Shown here piece after piece: positions 35,038 through 46,931 of a stretch of 64,000 bases of DNA. How positions within the stretch are numbered: position 1 is the stretch's first letter; the number at the start of each line of letters is the position of its first letter. Source of the DNA: Cordia subcordata (Eukaryota; Streptophyta; Magnoliopsida; Boraginales; Cordiaceae). The DNA lies in contig JAPTOF010000024.1 in the NCBI GenBank assembly GCA_028554755.1, forward strand, positions 3,782,001 to 3,846,000, in the 5' to 3' direction. The notes under the pieces are model-generated. The model was not told the origin of the DNA. It made no database searches and saw only the letters and a list, made by a program, of their open reading frames with translations. The position numbers and the translations under genes are program-made.

Positions 35038-35820
35038 AGGCAACGTTAATTATTTTACTTACTTTCAAAAAAAATTTTAAGAAAAGTATTTATTAAGCTG
35101 AATAGGAAACAAAATGTGGCCAGAATTTTAAAATATTCTGATTCACAAGTATACACCTTAAGCATATATCTGGACCAACAAAATTATCAAACATCGAATC
35201 ATGGCAGTCATAGTATTCTAAAGTGACACTAGACTTTCCATGGTCACAAATGTCATCCAACCTTATCATCATGGACCAAACATACGGCAGTATAGCAAGA
35301 AACTAGCACCAATATGTGATCAAAATGTGTTATTTCTTTGCCAGTCCTCCACATGATTTCTCCAATATCGGCATTCAAAGCAAGAGAAATCTATTATTTT
35401 TATCCTCAAAAAATAACGTTCAACATGCTGAAGGAAAGAACATATATCCTCACAAAACGGCATTCAACAAACTAGAGGAAAGATTATTCTTAACCTCACA
35501 AAACGGCGATCATCGTGCCAAAGGTAAGAATACATATCTCCAACCAAAATGTGTCCTTATGGAGATATTAAACTCAATAGGAAATCTTATCACAATGGAC
35601 ACCAAACATAAGATCCTCAACAAAACACAAATATGAGTAATCACAACATACAATTATGTTGTAAACCATAAAACAACATGCTATTGTACGAATGCATAAA
35701 TGTGCAAAACAAAACAAAAACAATGGGAACATCCAACAGTGTATGATGATAAAAAGCTCCCACTAGACAATAGCATTAAAAGATTGTAAAATACTCATAT
35801 TCTTAATATGTTCACAAAAA
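35038..35820. other. Noncoding or unreadable 3' part of copia element I
   Basis: No domain recognised between the polypurine tract and the end of RNase H. The open frame on the plus strand (35316-35636) is antisense to the element and unsupported. Confidence 0.45.
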
Positions 35821-38800
35821 TCATAAGTCAAAGAACCTTGGACGAGAAGTCAATTAACACGTCATAATAGCAATTTGTTCTATATGAATGCCACCATTTT
35901 TGACAAGATATCTAACTACCAAGAACTTGATATCTATATGCTTGTAAGCTTCAATATTCTTATTATTTTTTTCGAACAAAACAACAACTCTATTATTATA
36001 ACAGATTTTAATAGATCTAGTAATAGAATTTACAATTCTCAAAACTAGATATCATGTTCTTAAACCATATAACATGAGATGAGGCTTCATAACAAGCCAC
36101 AAATTTGCATAGTTGAAAAGGCACTAAGTTGTTATTTAGCACTCTTCCGAGACATTGCCTTCCGGCTAACACAAGATATACCCAAAAGTAGATTTTTAAT
36201 CATCTGACCATCCAACATAGTCAGAGTTAGAATATCCCACCAACTTTAGATAATCTACTTTACAGTAAACAAGCATATAGTTTTGGCCTTTTATAGGTAT
36301 TTCATCACCTTTTTAGTAATAGCACAATGGTCCCTTCTAGAATATATCATCAACCAAAAACTTTTCCCGTAAAAGTGATATCAAGTGTAATGCATACTAG
36401 ATCATACAACAAGCTCTCAACAGCACTAGCACAAGATATATCTTTCATAGAATCCCTCTCTATATCATTTTGAGGATATTGCTTCAAATTGAGTTGATCA
36501 CCTTTTACAACAAATACACACAAGACTTACAATTCTTCACACCAAAAAGTTCTGAAAACTCAATCAATGTAAGTCTTTCGTAAAAGATTCAAAAATTTCA
36601 AGAGACCTATTTTAACAAAACTCAATACCAAGAACAAAAGAAAGCCTCCTTAAGATCTTTCATACCAAAAGCCTTAAATAAATATAGTTTAGTATCAAGG
36701 AGCATACCCAAGTCATATATAACTAGCAAAATATCATCAACATGTAATATTAGGAAGATAAATTTACTCTCACTAATCTTGAGGTATATACATGGATCAA
36801 CTTTATTTTCCTCAAAATAATAAAAAGTTACCATTTCATCAAACTTCAAATATTCATTGCCTTAAGGCTTGATTCAAAATCATAAATGGATTTTCTAATT
36901 CTATAAGCCATTTTTCCTTATCAGTAATAGTAAACCCTCAAGCTATTTCATGTAGACTTATAGATATATATCACTATTGAGAAAAACTATTTTCACATCC
37001 ATTTGATACAAAAGCCATTAATAGCTTAAGAAATATTTTATAGAAACATATGAAAAAGATTTTATTGTAATCTATACCTTCTCTTTGGGTAAAGCCTTTT
37101 GTAACTAATCTTGCTTTTGGCCTCTCAATCTTCTCTAGGGGATTTCTCTTGGTCTTGGAGACCCATTTATGACCAATAAGATTATGGCCTTTAAGAAGAT
37201 CAACAAATTTCCAAAATCATTTCCATCATAAGTTGCATATCATCTCTCATAGCATCCAAATAAATGAGATAATCATTATAGATGAAAGGTCTCTTTTCTT
37301 TAATGGACCTTTTTAAATGTTATTCATCATTAGTCTCATGAGGTTGTGAGCTCTCGACACATAAATTATCATTAGCTGTAACACGATCATCTATTATAGG
37401 GTATCCACTAATATCTTGTCTCTCAATGTGAGTAGAGTACCAGCTTGACTACTTATTAGTAGTGGAAATGAGACAATTTCTCTATTATTATCCTCAGTAG
37501 TAGGTTGAAGACATACAACATTACCAACATTCAATTCTAAGAATTTTGGACATTTGAGATTTGACAATCCTAGAAACACATGTAGGAGAGTAAAACCAAT
37601 ATCATTTAAAATGAGCTAAATACCCAATGAAACATCGAATAGTCTTAGAGTCAGTGGTTTTCTTATTTGAACATCTTAAGTAAAATAATCCCAACTCGAA
37701 ATTCAATCAAACTAGGTTTTCTCCCTAACCAAAATTCGAAAAATAAGCCTTAGGGACAAACTTGTTGGGGATATGGTTAAATATTTAACAAGTTATTTTA
37801 ATGGTTTCTCCCAAAGGTAATCTGGTTGGTTAGTAATACTCACCATGCTCCTCATCATATCCTTAAAGGTGCGTTTTCACCTTTCAATCACACCATTTTA
37901 CTCAGGCATACTAGTTATAGTATACTGGCAATAGTCCCGCAACTCTATAAGTGCATGGTGAATGACCTTATATATTGTCCAGAGACCCCATGCCTACCAT
38001 AGTACTCACCTCTTCTGTCAGACCTAACAATTTTGATAACCTTCTCAAGTTATTTTTCTACCTCTATCTTAAAACTTTTAAATTTGTCAATAGCTTCAGA
38101 TTTCTCTTTAATTAGATAAAGGTATCTATAACGAGAAAAGTCATCAATGAATGTAACAAAATATTTATTACCACACAATGTAACAAAATAAGATCCAATA
38201 ATATCTATGTTTATCACTTCTAAAAGACAAAACTGTGGGAAGCATATTTCTTTTAACTTTAGTGCACTTACCCCTTATGCCCCCAATACAAGTTTTAACA
38301 TCATCAAAAATTTAGAGAAGGTAACATGTGTGGTTAATGAGTCTTTCAACTCTTTCCCTAAAAATGGTTAATGAGTCTTTCAACTCTTTCCCTAAAAATG
38401 TGACCTAACCTTTTATGTCATAGCAAGGATGAAGTTTGTTTAATTAAACTCCTTTTAGAAGCAAAATTTTTTGTATGAAAAGAGTCACGAGAAGTTCCTG
38501 GAAATAAATACAATTGGTATAAACCATTTGATAAAACACATTGACCAAAAATTTTGGAATTGAAAAACAATTTACTTGGCCATTTTTAAAATTAAAATCA
38601 TAACCAATCTTGCTTAAAACAAAAGTAGAAATCAAGTTTCGTCTAAAAGACGACATCTAGAAAACATTTTCTAAAACAAGTTCCAAACTAGTTTTTAAAT
38701 ACAGACTAACAGTCCCAATCTGAGACTCTAATCAAAATTAAACTTGTGCAATAAGCCCTTCTGTGACATTTTCTTACAAAAGTAAGAGTTCTTATCAAAC

Positions 38801-38870
38801 TTAGTGATAACAGATTTAAGACCTTTTACATTGTGATTTCAATCTTGATTGGACCTTTGCCACCCTTTTA
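35821..38870 (-). pseudogene. Copia I pol, heavily decayed
   Basis: In minus-strand order: a decayed zinc knuckle (YFCKKMSQKG near 38790); GAG-pre-integrase and integrase traces between about 38650 and 37600, where SSFRRNLISTFVLSKIGYDF is clear; reverse transcriptase with FLILHVDDILLVIYDLGML near 36780-36700, keeping VDD; and RNase H with NIEAYKHIDIKFLVVRYLVK near 35970-35900. Frames shift repeatedly and stops are frequent. The order matches copia F. A 34-bp tandem duplication lies at 38331-38398. Confidence 0.82.
38331..38398. repeat. 34-bp tandem duplication in copia I
   Basis: TGGTTAATGAGTCTTTCAAC and the following 14 bases occur twice, starting at 38331 and 38365. Not a multiple of three. 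Confidence 0.9.
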
Positions 38871-41004
38871 AAACCATGACCTCTCTTAGAAACATGACCC
38901 TTAGAATTCAAGGTACTAACATTATAAGAAGAGGACTTAAAATTAGAAACAAACTATACAACCTTTGGGTTTCTACTCTTAATTTTGTTTTCTTCAGCAA
39001 TACTATGGCTAATTTTTGGTCATCAATAGTCCAAGATTCCTTGGTATTTCTCTCTTATAACTATTAAAAGTTCTTTCACATTTTTAGTTTAAGATAAGCC
39101 ATTCACTAAATATTCAGTACCAACTATACTCAGATAAAACCCAATATCCGCTTTCATTTCATGATGGTTTTATTCATTCAAGACATCAAAGTAATGATTG
39201 TTTAAAGCAAAGAAAACAATATAGAAAAAGAATGCAATATCAATAAACATTATGCATACATGCTATATTACAAAGTAAGCATTATAAATAAAAGAGTCCG
39301 AGCAAATCGTTGTCATATCTACCTTTGGGCAAATAATTCAACATGTAAGTAGGCACTCTTCCAACATAAAGTAATAAACATAAAATCACCCTACTAAAAG
39401 AAAAGTCAACCACCTTTGGACAATTGAGCTCCCTAATAGCATCGTAATCTTGGTCCATACTTTATGTTTATGCCACTGGGCTAAAGCCATATAATGATTT
39501 TCTTTGAGAGAACATTGTGTACGTTACCATGGTAGTTTCCCAAACAAAATGAGAAAAGCCATAGATTTAATTGAGTAAGTTACTTTGGTGAATTTGCTAA
39601 CTTAAATCTATGCTGTCAACTCATTGGGAAAAATTAATGCTTAACTTAACCACAAAATGCTATATATGTAATTGACCACACAATATGAAACACTTCAACA
39701 TGACAAGTTTCAGTGACCAATTTAAAATTGCATTCTTTAACAAATTGCATGAGCACATATGAATAACCTAGCAATAGGAGATATATAAAACTTCAAATTG
39801 AATAAGGAAAATAAATACTTTTGTTAAACTTAGAGGACCAATAAAATAAAACTTTAAGATCAAATCTTAATTTATAAATCATAAATAGAAATTTCCATGG
39901 AAAGAAATATAAAATTTTAACATTTAATTAAATTTAATTCCATGACAACTATGTGAGACCATAATTATTAAATAGTAAGTCAATACATAATTATTAAATT
40001 AAAAAGACTCCATGATCGCAAACAAAATTGTGTAACTTCGTCTAAAATTAATTCACTGCCTCTTCAAGAAGTGGCAACCAAATCTATCTCCAAAAATTAA
40101 TAACCCATTAAGGGTTACTAGATGAGTACATGACTACATGATCTTTACAGTAACCACATGTTTAGACATTAAAAACCAATAAACCAAATATCAACATAAT
40201 AATTATTTTTGTTATTCTTATCACATCATTTCGAAAAGAATTTTTCGTTATATTTTATTTAAATATATCATCATGATTTTGCCTAACTATATGGCAAACC
40301 AAAAGCAAATAGAACTTCATTGGATTTGGTAGTAAAGGACTTGTCATTAAAGTCCTTAACTAATTACAACTCTAGAGTTCAAACCTATTTTGTCTCATGC
40401 CTTTTATCTTTTCTTTTTTTTTTTGTTAATAATTATTAATGCTCAATGAAATCCATATCTAGGACTAAAGCTTCACTGACCGAACCTTTTAGATTCGCCA
40501 CATATTTTTTTTCCTTTTTTTTATTACATGACAAATACACAGCAAAAGAGGAAAAAAGAAAAACAATCAAAAGAACTTATCATATTGTATACCACTAGAT
40601 TACCAATGCAAGATGAACCGAGAAAGATAAGATGAACGTGGCTATCCTTTTCACAAAATAATACTGTCGACGGCAGATTCATGAAGTCCTCACAAAAATT
40701 CCTGTTTCAGATCAATTCAATAGTTTCAAAAATTGATGTCCAAAAGATTGATGGTAATAAATATATCATTTAAATTGCTTGATTTAAATGGAGCATAAGA
40801 AGAACAAGATTCAGGACATATATCACAACATATCATATATAAATAGAACGAACAAAGAGAGTTTTATAAAATCCCTAAATCAATTTTATGAAACAATAAT
40901 TTAGCAATCACAAAATAAATCAAAAACTCTCGTAACCTTTACGCTCAAACAAGTATTTTGATTTTTTTTTTCTTAAATAAACACATGTAAATCCATGTAT
41001 AAGT
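38871..41004 (-). pseudogene. Copia I gag region, decayed
   Basis: The position between pol and the primer site is that of gag and leader. It is AT-rich, and no Gag motif can be read with confidence; the call rests on position. Confidence 0.45.
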
Positions 41005-41019
41005 GACTCTAATACCACA
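41005..41019 (-). other. Primer-binding site of copia element I
   Basis: The minus strand reads TGTGGTATTAGAGTC directly after the LTR, one base off the standard initiator Met tRNA site. Confidence 0.85.
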
Positions 41020-41470
41020 TGTAAGCGCAACATATAGATTGTGTACAATACATGAATTTACCGTATAAAATTGAAAAATATAATTGATAGCAGAAGCATG
41101 AACCTATCTGAGCCATTATTATTTATGAATTATTCAATGACATAATGTTGAAGAAAACTGTTAGCCAGTTTAGGCTAAGATCTTCCTCTCCCTATTGTAT
41201 TCAAGATTAGCATATGTCTATAGGGAACAAACTACCAGGGTTAAGAGTAGGAGAGGGACCTAGCCCTATTTATAATAAATTCTGACAGTCCTACCCATAA
41301 AAGGATTTATCAAAATATATGGGCTTACACACAAAAGAACCATATGGATTTATGAGGTGGGCTAAAACCAATATGATCACAAAGCCCAACTTGTAAATCA
41401 GGTATTCAGCTTATTATATAAAATCAAAAATAATTAACGATAGCCCACTTTAAAGAGAACTTTTCCAATA
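41020..41470 (-). repeat. 5' LTR of copia element I
   Basis: Right copy, 451 bp, followed by gctac at 41471-41475. Confidence 0.93.
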
Positions 41471-42008
41471 GCTACCAGTTGGATCCCTCCTTCTTATGAA
41501 GAACTGAAAATCAATTGTGATGCTTCATTTACAGTGAATGATGAACAAGCGGGACTTGCTGCCATTTGCCGAGATAAACATGGTGTGATCATACATGGCT
41601 TTGCTGAGAGTACTGAATGTTATTTGACAGTATAAGTGGAAGCCCTAGCACTAAGAAAAGCTTGCAGATTGATTAGAGATTATAACCTCACCAATGTCAC
41701 CATTGAATCATAGTGTTTAGAGCTTGTTCAAGGCCTTAGCTGTCACGCTACGTTGAGCTGGACCATCAACCATCTCGTGGAAGATAATAGATCCTTTATC
41801 TCCCATATGGGTTGTAGGATAGTCCACATTCATTTTTCGATGGATAGGATGGCTGATTGGTTAGCTAGGAACATTAGATTTGGGTTACTCCTTCCTAATT
41901 GGGTAGCTAATCCCCTTGTTAGACTGTTTAATGTCCTTTACTTTGTGTTTGAACAAACTGGTGTAGGTTGAAGTGTTAAATGGAATGAATAAATCCTCAT
42001 TTTTGTCC
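41471..42008 (+). pseudogene. LINE ORF2 fragment, RNase H-like (RVT_3) domain and 3' end
   Basis: Reads ELKINCDASFTVNDEQAGLA, then ICRDKHGVIIHGFAES, VEALALRKACRLIRDYNLTN and RMADWLARNIRFG. These are the acidic-residue regions of the RVT_3 RNase H-like domain that ends many plant LINE ORF2 proteins. TAA near 41633 and TAG near 41710 interrupt it. The natural stop is near 41969, followed by a short 3' end and an A run. Domains of this kind also occur alone in plant proteins, but the zf-RVT part upstream favours a LINE. Confidence 0.75.
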
Positions 42009-42029
42009 AAAAAAAAAAAAAGATACATC

Positions 42030-42660
42030 GAGCTTTACTTGTGACTTCATGGTGGTCCCTATTCGTTTGTGACTCCGACGATAACTAATTCTCGCATAAA
42101 ATGATATGACTCGAAGGCTCTTTGACTTGAGAGTAGGGAGACAAAATATGAATGTCAAAAATTGACCTGGACCTGAAGGCTCACATTAATTGGCCCAGTC
42201 ATTGAATCGGATTATAAGGATGAGGCCAATCTTGTAGTTTCTTAAAAAGCCCACAATCGCTCAATCGAAAATCAATCAGCCATCTTAGACACACAACTAG
42301 CTATTAGCTCTATCTCACTTGATTCACTACTATTAGTTACTGAGTTCAGCCTTGTCGCCTAATTTTAAGGGAATAGACATACTAGCTACTGACCTTAAGG
42401 GGATAAACACCTATTATACTTAGAGTCTAACAAGAAGAAAGCCTTATGAGTCTTGGGACTCTCAGTTATCATTATTAGATATAAATAAGCACTCCCACTA
42501 GATGGGGATTTGGAGGATATCAAACAATCGAATAATCAAACATTGTGAAGCTATCTTCCTATATTAGTACTATGCTATTTGCCTCTCTACATACCCTAGC
42601 TCCACATAGCCCAACAAACATACACTTTGCCCACCCTATTCTAGTTACCCTTTCAATTCA
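42030..42660. other. Possible LTR fragment, otherwise unassigned
   Basis: GATATAAATAAGCACTCCC near 42479, followed by about 100 bases with AATCAAACATTGTGAAGC, resembles the TATA and transcript-start region of plant gypsy LTRs. No ends, primer site or duplication found. Confidence 0.3.
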
Positions 42661-42670
42661 CCTCATTAAC

Positions 42671-43512
42671 TTTTTTAACTTTATAAAATATGGAATTAAA
42701 GGTCTAAACTTTAAAAGACTTTAATAAAATGACTTGAACTTGTGAAAAAAGTGATATTTTACAACTATTAAGTAATGGTGTTAATTCCTTCCTTATATGG
42801 TCTTTTTCTAGGTGGCATTTTATTTCTCTTTTATAACTTATGTAGAACTTTCAATATAGCAATCCAACTTCTACATGGCATATAGCACAAACTTATAATT
42901 TCTAAGCTGCTACATACATGTTCTCAAATATAAAATTTGAAAATCTTTTCTGTTGAATATAAGAATATGAATTAATCTACATTTTTTTGCTTAATGGAAA
43001 TTTTTTATATATTAAAACAAAAAAAAAACCCGTGAATATTTCCAGTTTCTAAATTAAGTACATATTATAGTTTTTTTTGTTGATTTGTTGTAATTTATTT
43101 AAATTTATTTTTTAATGATTAAAATGAACCAATTAATTTAATTTTTTTAAATTTTAAATATATATAAACTCTTTTATATTAAGTAAAAGAAAAAAAATGT
43201 AGATTAATCTATATTCTCTTATCCAAGATTTTAAAATTTTATATATATGTGAACATGTATGTAATAGCTTAGAATTTAGAAATTTGTTGTTTATTCCACG
43301 TAAGAGTTAGATTGTTATGGTGAAAAATCCACCTAAGCTATAAAAGAAAAATAAAATACCACCTAAGCAAACAAATATTACCAAGTAAACAAAGAATTGA
43401 CACCATTACTTAACAATGTGCACAATTTCATTTTTACATAAGTTCAAATGCTTCTTGTAGAGCTTTTAAAGTTTAGATACTTAATTCCATATTTTGCAAA
43501 GTTTAACCCCCT
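42671..43512. mobile_element. Foldback element with arms of about 330 bp
   Basis: The left arm (about 42671-43000) matches the reverse complement of the right arm (about 43190-43512). Examples are TAAAATATGGAATTAA against its complement near 43483-43495, AAGTAATGGTGT against ACACCATTACTT near 43400, and GAATTAATCTAC against GTAGATTAATCT near 43200. The AT-rich loop lies between. Long inverted repeats of this kind suit a MULE-type or foldback MITE. No target duplication resolved. Confidence 0.7.
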
Positions 43513-43640
43513 AAAACTAACATTACTAACAATGTGCATAATTTTACTTTTTCATAAGTTCAAACCTTTCTTTTAGAGCTTTTAAAGTTCAAACACTTAA
43601 TTCCATATTTTGCAAAGTTCAACTCCTAAAACTAATATAA
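43412..43640. repeat. 116-bp tandem duplication at the right arm of the foldback element
   Basis: AACAATGTGCA begins copies at 43412 and 43528. Both continue through TTAATTCCATATTTTGCAAA and CCTAAAACTAA. The second copy lies outside the inverted-repeat pair. Confidence 0.8.
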
Positions 43641-43654
43641 CTAGTCTAGTCTAT

Positions 43655-43860
43655 AAATAGCCTATGATCACCATCAAATCAAGGTATCACAAGTTTTTAT
43701 ATGAGCTAAAAGACACCTATATTTTTAGGATTAGTGAAGTTGTGAGAAGTTTATATAAATTATAGTTGAGCAAGAACGGATGGAGGTATGCTGTCTTTAT
43801 TTCTTGCATGTTAATATCGTATTTTATTAATACACTTACATAACATCCACAACTTATTCA
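43655..43860 (+). repeat. Dispersed repeat with TATA box, first copy
   Basis: Starts near AGTCTATAAATAGCCTATGA and matches 57309-57500 with many differences. Neither copy has a reading frame. It may be part of an LTR. Confidence 0.5.
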
Positions 43861-44221
43861 ACCACACAACCTAACCCTTGAAGGCCTAATCAACAAGATG
43901 TTTGTGTGAACGAAGTAGTTAGTTTGGCATTTGAAAGTGTTGTATTTGAGATTTGTAGTTTACATTATGTGCTCAGGAAGCTAATAACTCCTATACCTGT
44001 ATAAGTGTATAGTTTATCTTGTGGAAAATTTAGACTATAATTGAGGCTCCATTTGTTTCGTGAAAAATCATTTTTCTTGAAAATATTTTCCTTATTTTCC
44101 AGTATTTGGTTGTCAAAAATGAAAAAATCAACGAACAACATTTTCCTGATCAATGGAAAATAAGGTGATTTTCGTAAAAAAAATGTTTTCCTTTTCTAAA
44201 ATCAAGCAAACATTTTCCACA

Positions 44222-44518
44222 ATTATCAAACCTCCCCACCTAGCCCCCAACTCTCCCTCTGGCCTTAGCACTTAACCCCACCCCCACACCTCTACTAGCC
44301 TTTGCCTCCCCGAGCTAGTGCCCCAAGCCTGACACCCTTGTACCCGAAACTTGGAGCGCCAACCCTAGAACCTTGACCCCAGTGGCCCAGACCCGGCCCT
44401 GGTCCTCTGGGGTGCCAGTTCCCGAGGCCCATGGTCGGGGCTAGGGCACTGCTTCACAGGGGCCGGGTGCTGGGGTGCCGAGTCCCAGGTATCGAGGCTT
44501 CAGGCGGCCCCTCACTAG
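44222..44518. other. GC-rich core inside MITE H
   Basis: About 300 bases of C- and G-rich sequence, rich in CCCCACC, GGGGTGCC and CCGGCCC-type runs, between AT-rich arms. No reading frame or RNA motif recognised. The switch in composition is abrupt on both sides. Confidence 0.75.
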
Positions 44519-44650
44519 CCAATGTACATAAATATAATTTTTGGTGTCATTAAAAATATTTTTCAATTAATTTTTACTGTGACAACCAAACAACGAAGAA
44601 AAATTTTCCAAGGAAAACATTTTCTAGGAAAAAATTTTTCCATGGAAAAT

Positions 44651-44868
44651 TGATGTGTTGTGTTTTTTAGTGTGTTTGTGTTGTTAATCACCTATGTTTA
44701 AGAGGTGTTATGAGCCTTAGAAGATGCATTAGTATAGTACATATAGTAGAGTTAGGCTTAAGCGTAAGCAAATGTACATAGTTGAGTTTCTAAGTAAAAT
44801 GCTATACTAAATGCTTAATTTTGTGCCTTAGGTAAGCTTTGGGGCTGCAACGAAGCATAGACATTGAT
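44651..44868 (+). repeat. 5' LTR fragment of gypsy relic G
   Basis: Matches 46432-46650 until GACATTGATGGG, where the deletion joins the integrase region. Confidence 0.85.
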
Positions 44869-45041
44869 GGGATGGTTTGCATGAAGTGTTGGTTGCCTAC
44901 CTTTCCAAAGCAGTGAAGATCAAGTACTTGAAGGATGACCTCGAGTTGACGATGAACAGGCAACACCTGAAGCGTGTATGTGATCCTAGCATAGCTCGTG
45001 TGGAAGTTGTAATGGTTTAGGATCCCGTATATAGAGGTTGA
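44869..45041 (+). pseudogene. Integrase C-terminal remnant of gypsy relic G
   Basis: Reads AVKIKYLKDDLELTMNRQHL, then CDPSIARVEVVMV, a stop, and DPVYRG, aligned with the end of B's integrase (KIKDLKDGQEMTVNGQCLK to the terminal TIYKE). It is all that is left of gag-pol in G. Confidence 0.8.
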
Positions 45042-46431
45042 AGATGAGTTGGTATTCGCCTGGCTGACGGCATGGTGGTTAGCGCTACTAGGAGGCAACC
45101 TAGGTTCAATTTTGCAATTTTGCACTTATTTCATTTTCCTTTCTTTTATCTTTCTTGCACCCACATCAAAGTGTTGAATCTCGATCCTTTGTCCATTAAG
45201 ATACATCATTGCTATTTATTGTGCATGCCAATGCAAGCATGCATAGAAAATGCCAATAACCTTGTTTTCTTTATCAGTGTTTGTGAATTGTGAGTTACAA
45301 AATTAGTAGTATGGTGATCTATCATTGGCATGGAGAGCTTCAAAGAACACAAGGTTGTATCTATCCTTTCTCCACTTGTCCCTTTTTATTACCTCATCTC
45401 CACCACCCTTACTTGCTTTGTGTTGCCGATTTGCTTGTTAAGCAGTATTGTTCTATTTGCTTGAGGACAAGAAAAGTTTAGGTATGGGGGTGTGGAAATT
45501 TGGTTTTCTTACTGTATATGCTTTGTATACGGTAGACTACAATATGTGCTTAAAATGGTGAAATTTTTTTTATTTTTATGCTTGTAGAGTTGTTTATCTC
45601 TTGGAGGATCATTGTGCCGGCTATTGTGATTGACTTTATTGATTGGTGAATATGAGTTGCAATGCGAGGAAGTGAATGGAGTGAACTGAAAACCGAGTCT
45701 TGAAGAGGATACCCTTGAAAGTTGTGGGGAGTGAAAACCTTCAAGAACATCCCTTGTAGCTACCTCATAGCTTGGTAGGAAAGAGTAAAGAAAGAAAGGG
45801 TTGTTGATGTGAGTGCCCTCCCCTTGATTGGTCCTTTTCCTTGTGCTTAAACCTTTCTTTTTCTTTGTTTTTGTGTAAATGCACTGCAAAACATGAAAAA
45901 TCTAAAAAATTTGAAAAAAGCAAAAAGGTGCAAAAATAAATATATATATATATATATATATTAAAAAAGAAAAAAAAGCCAAAGGCACCAAAAGGTTTTA
46001 TGAATAAGTGCATAAGTGACACAAGGTCAACTTAGCACATTCTACCATCTTTGTAGATATGTAAATAAGGCTTTTATAAACCATTACATTTGCATATTCT
46101 CTCATCTTGTTCTTGAGGCTTTGTGCATGTTGGGAAGGCCATGTTAGTTAAGGGGGCACGAGATATCAACATTCCGAGTGTGTGAGTTAGAATCCTAAGC
46201 TTGTTATGTATTGGCTACTTAGGAAATTCCAATGAGGAACAAGACCCCTAATGAGTAGAGGGAAGATCCAAAGAGATTTGGGGATCTCCCCACAATAGGA
46301 ATGCCCGTTTCATGTTTCTTAGACTAACTTTGATAGCAAGTCAATCCTCTAGATAACCTTTTGTATCAACCTAGAAATAGACTCAAGATTGGGCTTGCCT
46401 AAGGACAAGTAAGGAGAAGGTTTGGGGGTAT
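45042..46431 (+). other. Noncoding 3' region and polypurine tract of gypsy relic G
   Basis: Parallels 21972-23382 of B, including GGTTAGCGCTACTAGGAGG near 45078. A (TA)n run lies near 45938-45961 and A-rich runs next to it, which create false open frames. The polypurine tract is about 46411-46429. Confidence 0.75.
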
Positions 46432-46923
46432 TGATGTGTTGTGTTTTTGAGTGCATTTATGTTGTTAATTGCCTATGTTTAAGGGGTGTTCTAAGCCTTA
46501 GAATATGCATTAGTATAGTACATACGCTAAAGTTAGGCTTGAGCGTAAACAAATGTACATAGCTGAGTTTCTAAGTCAAATGCTATACTAAATGCTTAAT
46601 TTTGTACCTTAGGTGAGCTTTAGGGCTGAAACAAAGCATGGACGTTGATGGTGATGAAGATGGAAGGTGCACGGGTTGAGGGGAGAAGATCGGAGACAGA
46701 AAAGACAAAGAGTGAAGGAAGAAAAGTCAGCCGGACGACCTTGAAGAAAAGCCGATTGACTGGCTGCTCCAGAAAGCAACCAGAAATTGTCGGTCGAGTT
46801 CCTCCTTTAAGCCGGTCGATCAACCACTCCAGAGAGCTACCAGAAAAAGCCAGTCAACCACCCCTCCAAAGCCGGTCGATCGACCGGTCGACCGACTAGG
46901 TTGACTGGCATTGCACTGAAAAT

Positions 46924-46931
46924 TATAAATA
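46924..46931 (+). promoter_or_regulatory. Probable TATA box of the G LTR
   Basis: TATAAATA about 20 bases after the last palindrome of the cluster, the same layout as in C and B. Confidence 0.6.

Larger units (their letters stand above)
34577..41470 (-). mobile_element. Ty1/copia element I, old full-length copy
   Basis: LTRs at 34577-35026 and 41020-41470 (450 and 451 bp) with target duplication gctac at 34572-34576 and 41471-41475. On the minus strand the primer site TGTGGTATTAGAGTC follows the right LTR, and a polypurine tract AAGTGGGAGAC precedes the left LTR. The LTR starts TATTGG rather than TG. The two LTRs differ at many positions, so the insertion is old. Coding capacity is lost. Confidence 0.93.
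33902..42021 (+). mobile_element. 5'-truncated LINE (L1-type) relic, split by copia element I
   Basis: 33930-34571 plus 41471-42000 together read the C-terminal half of a LINE ORF2. The zf-RVT domain shows KIKAFMWKVCKNAIPAAENQ and FVEHLFLFCP; a linker follows, then the RNase H-type domain. The join across the gctac duplication restores HWDKYEATSWIPP. The 3' end has TGAATAAATCCTCATTTTTG and an A run at 42009-42021. GATACATC occurs at 33894-33901 and 42022-42029 and may be the target duplication, but it is short, and local similarity to 31440-31475 may extend a few bases past the proposed 5' end. Confidence 0.72.

Noticed and set aside
45509..46022. Minus-strand open frames up to 126 codons
   Set aside because: Low-complexity Lys/Phe/Ile runs from A-rich sequence and (TA)n in the noncoding 3' region of G.
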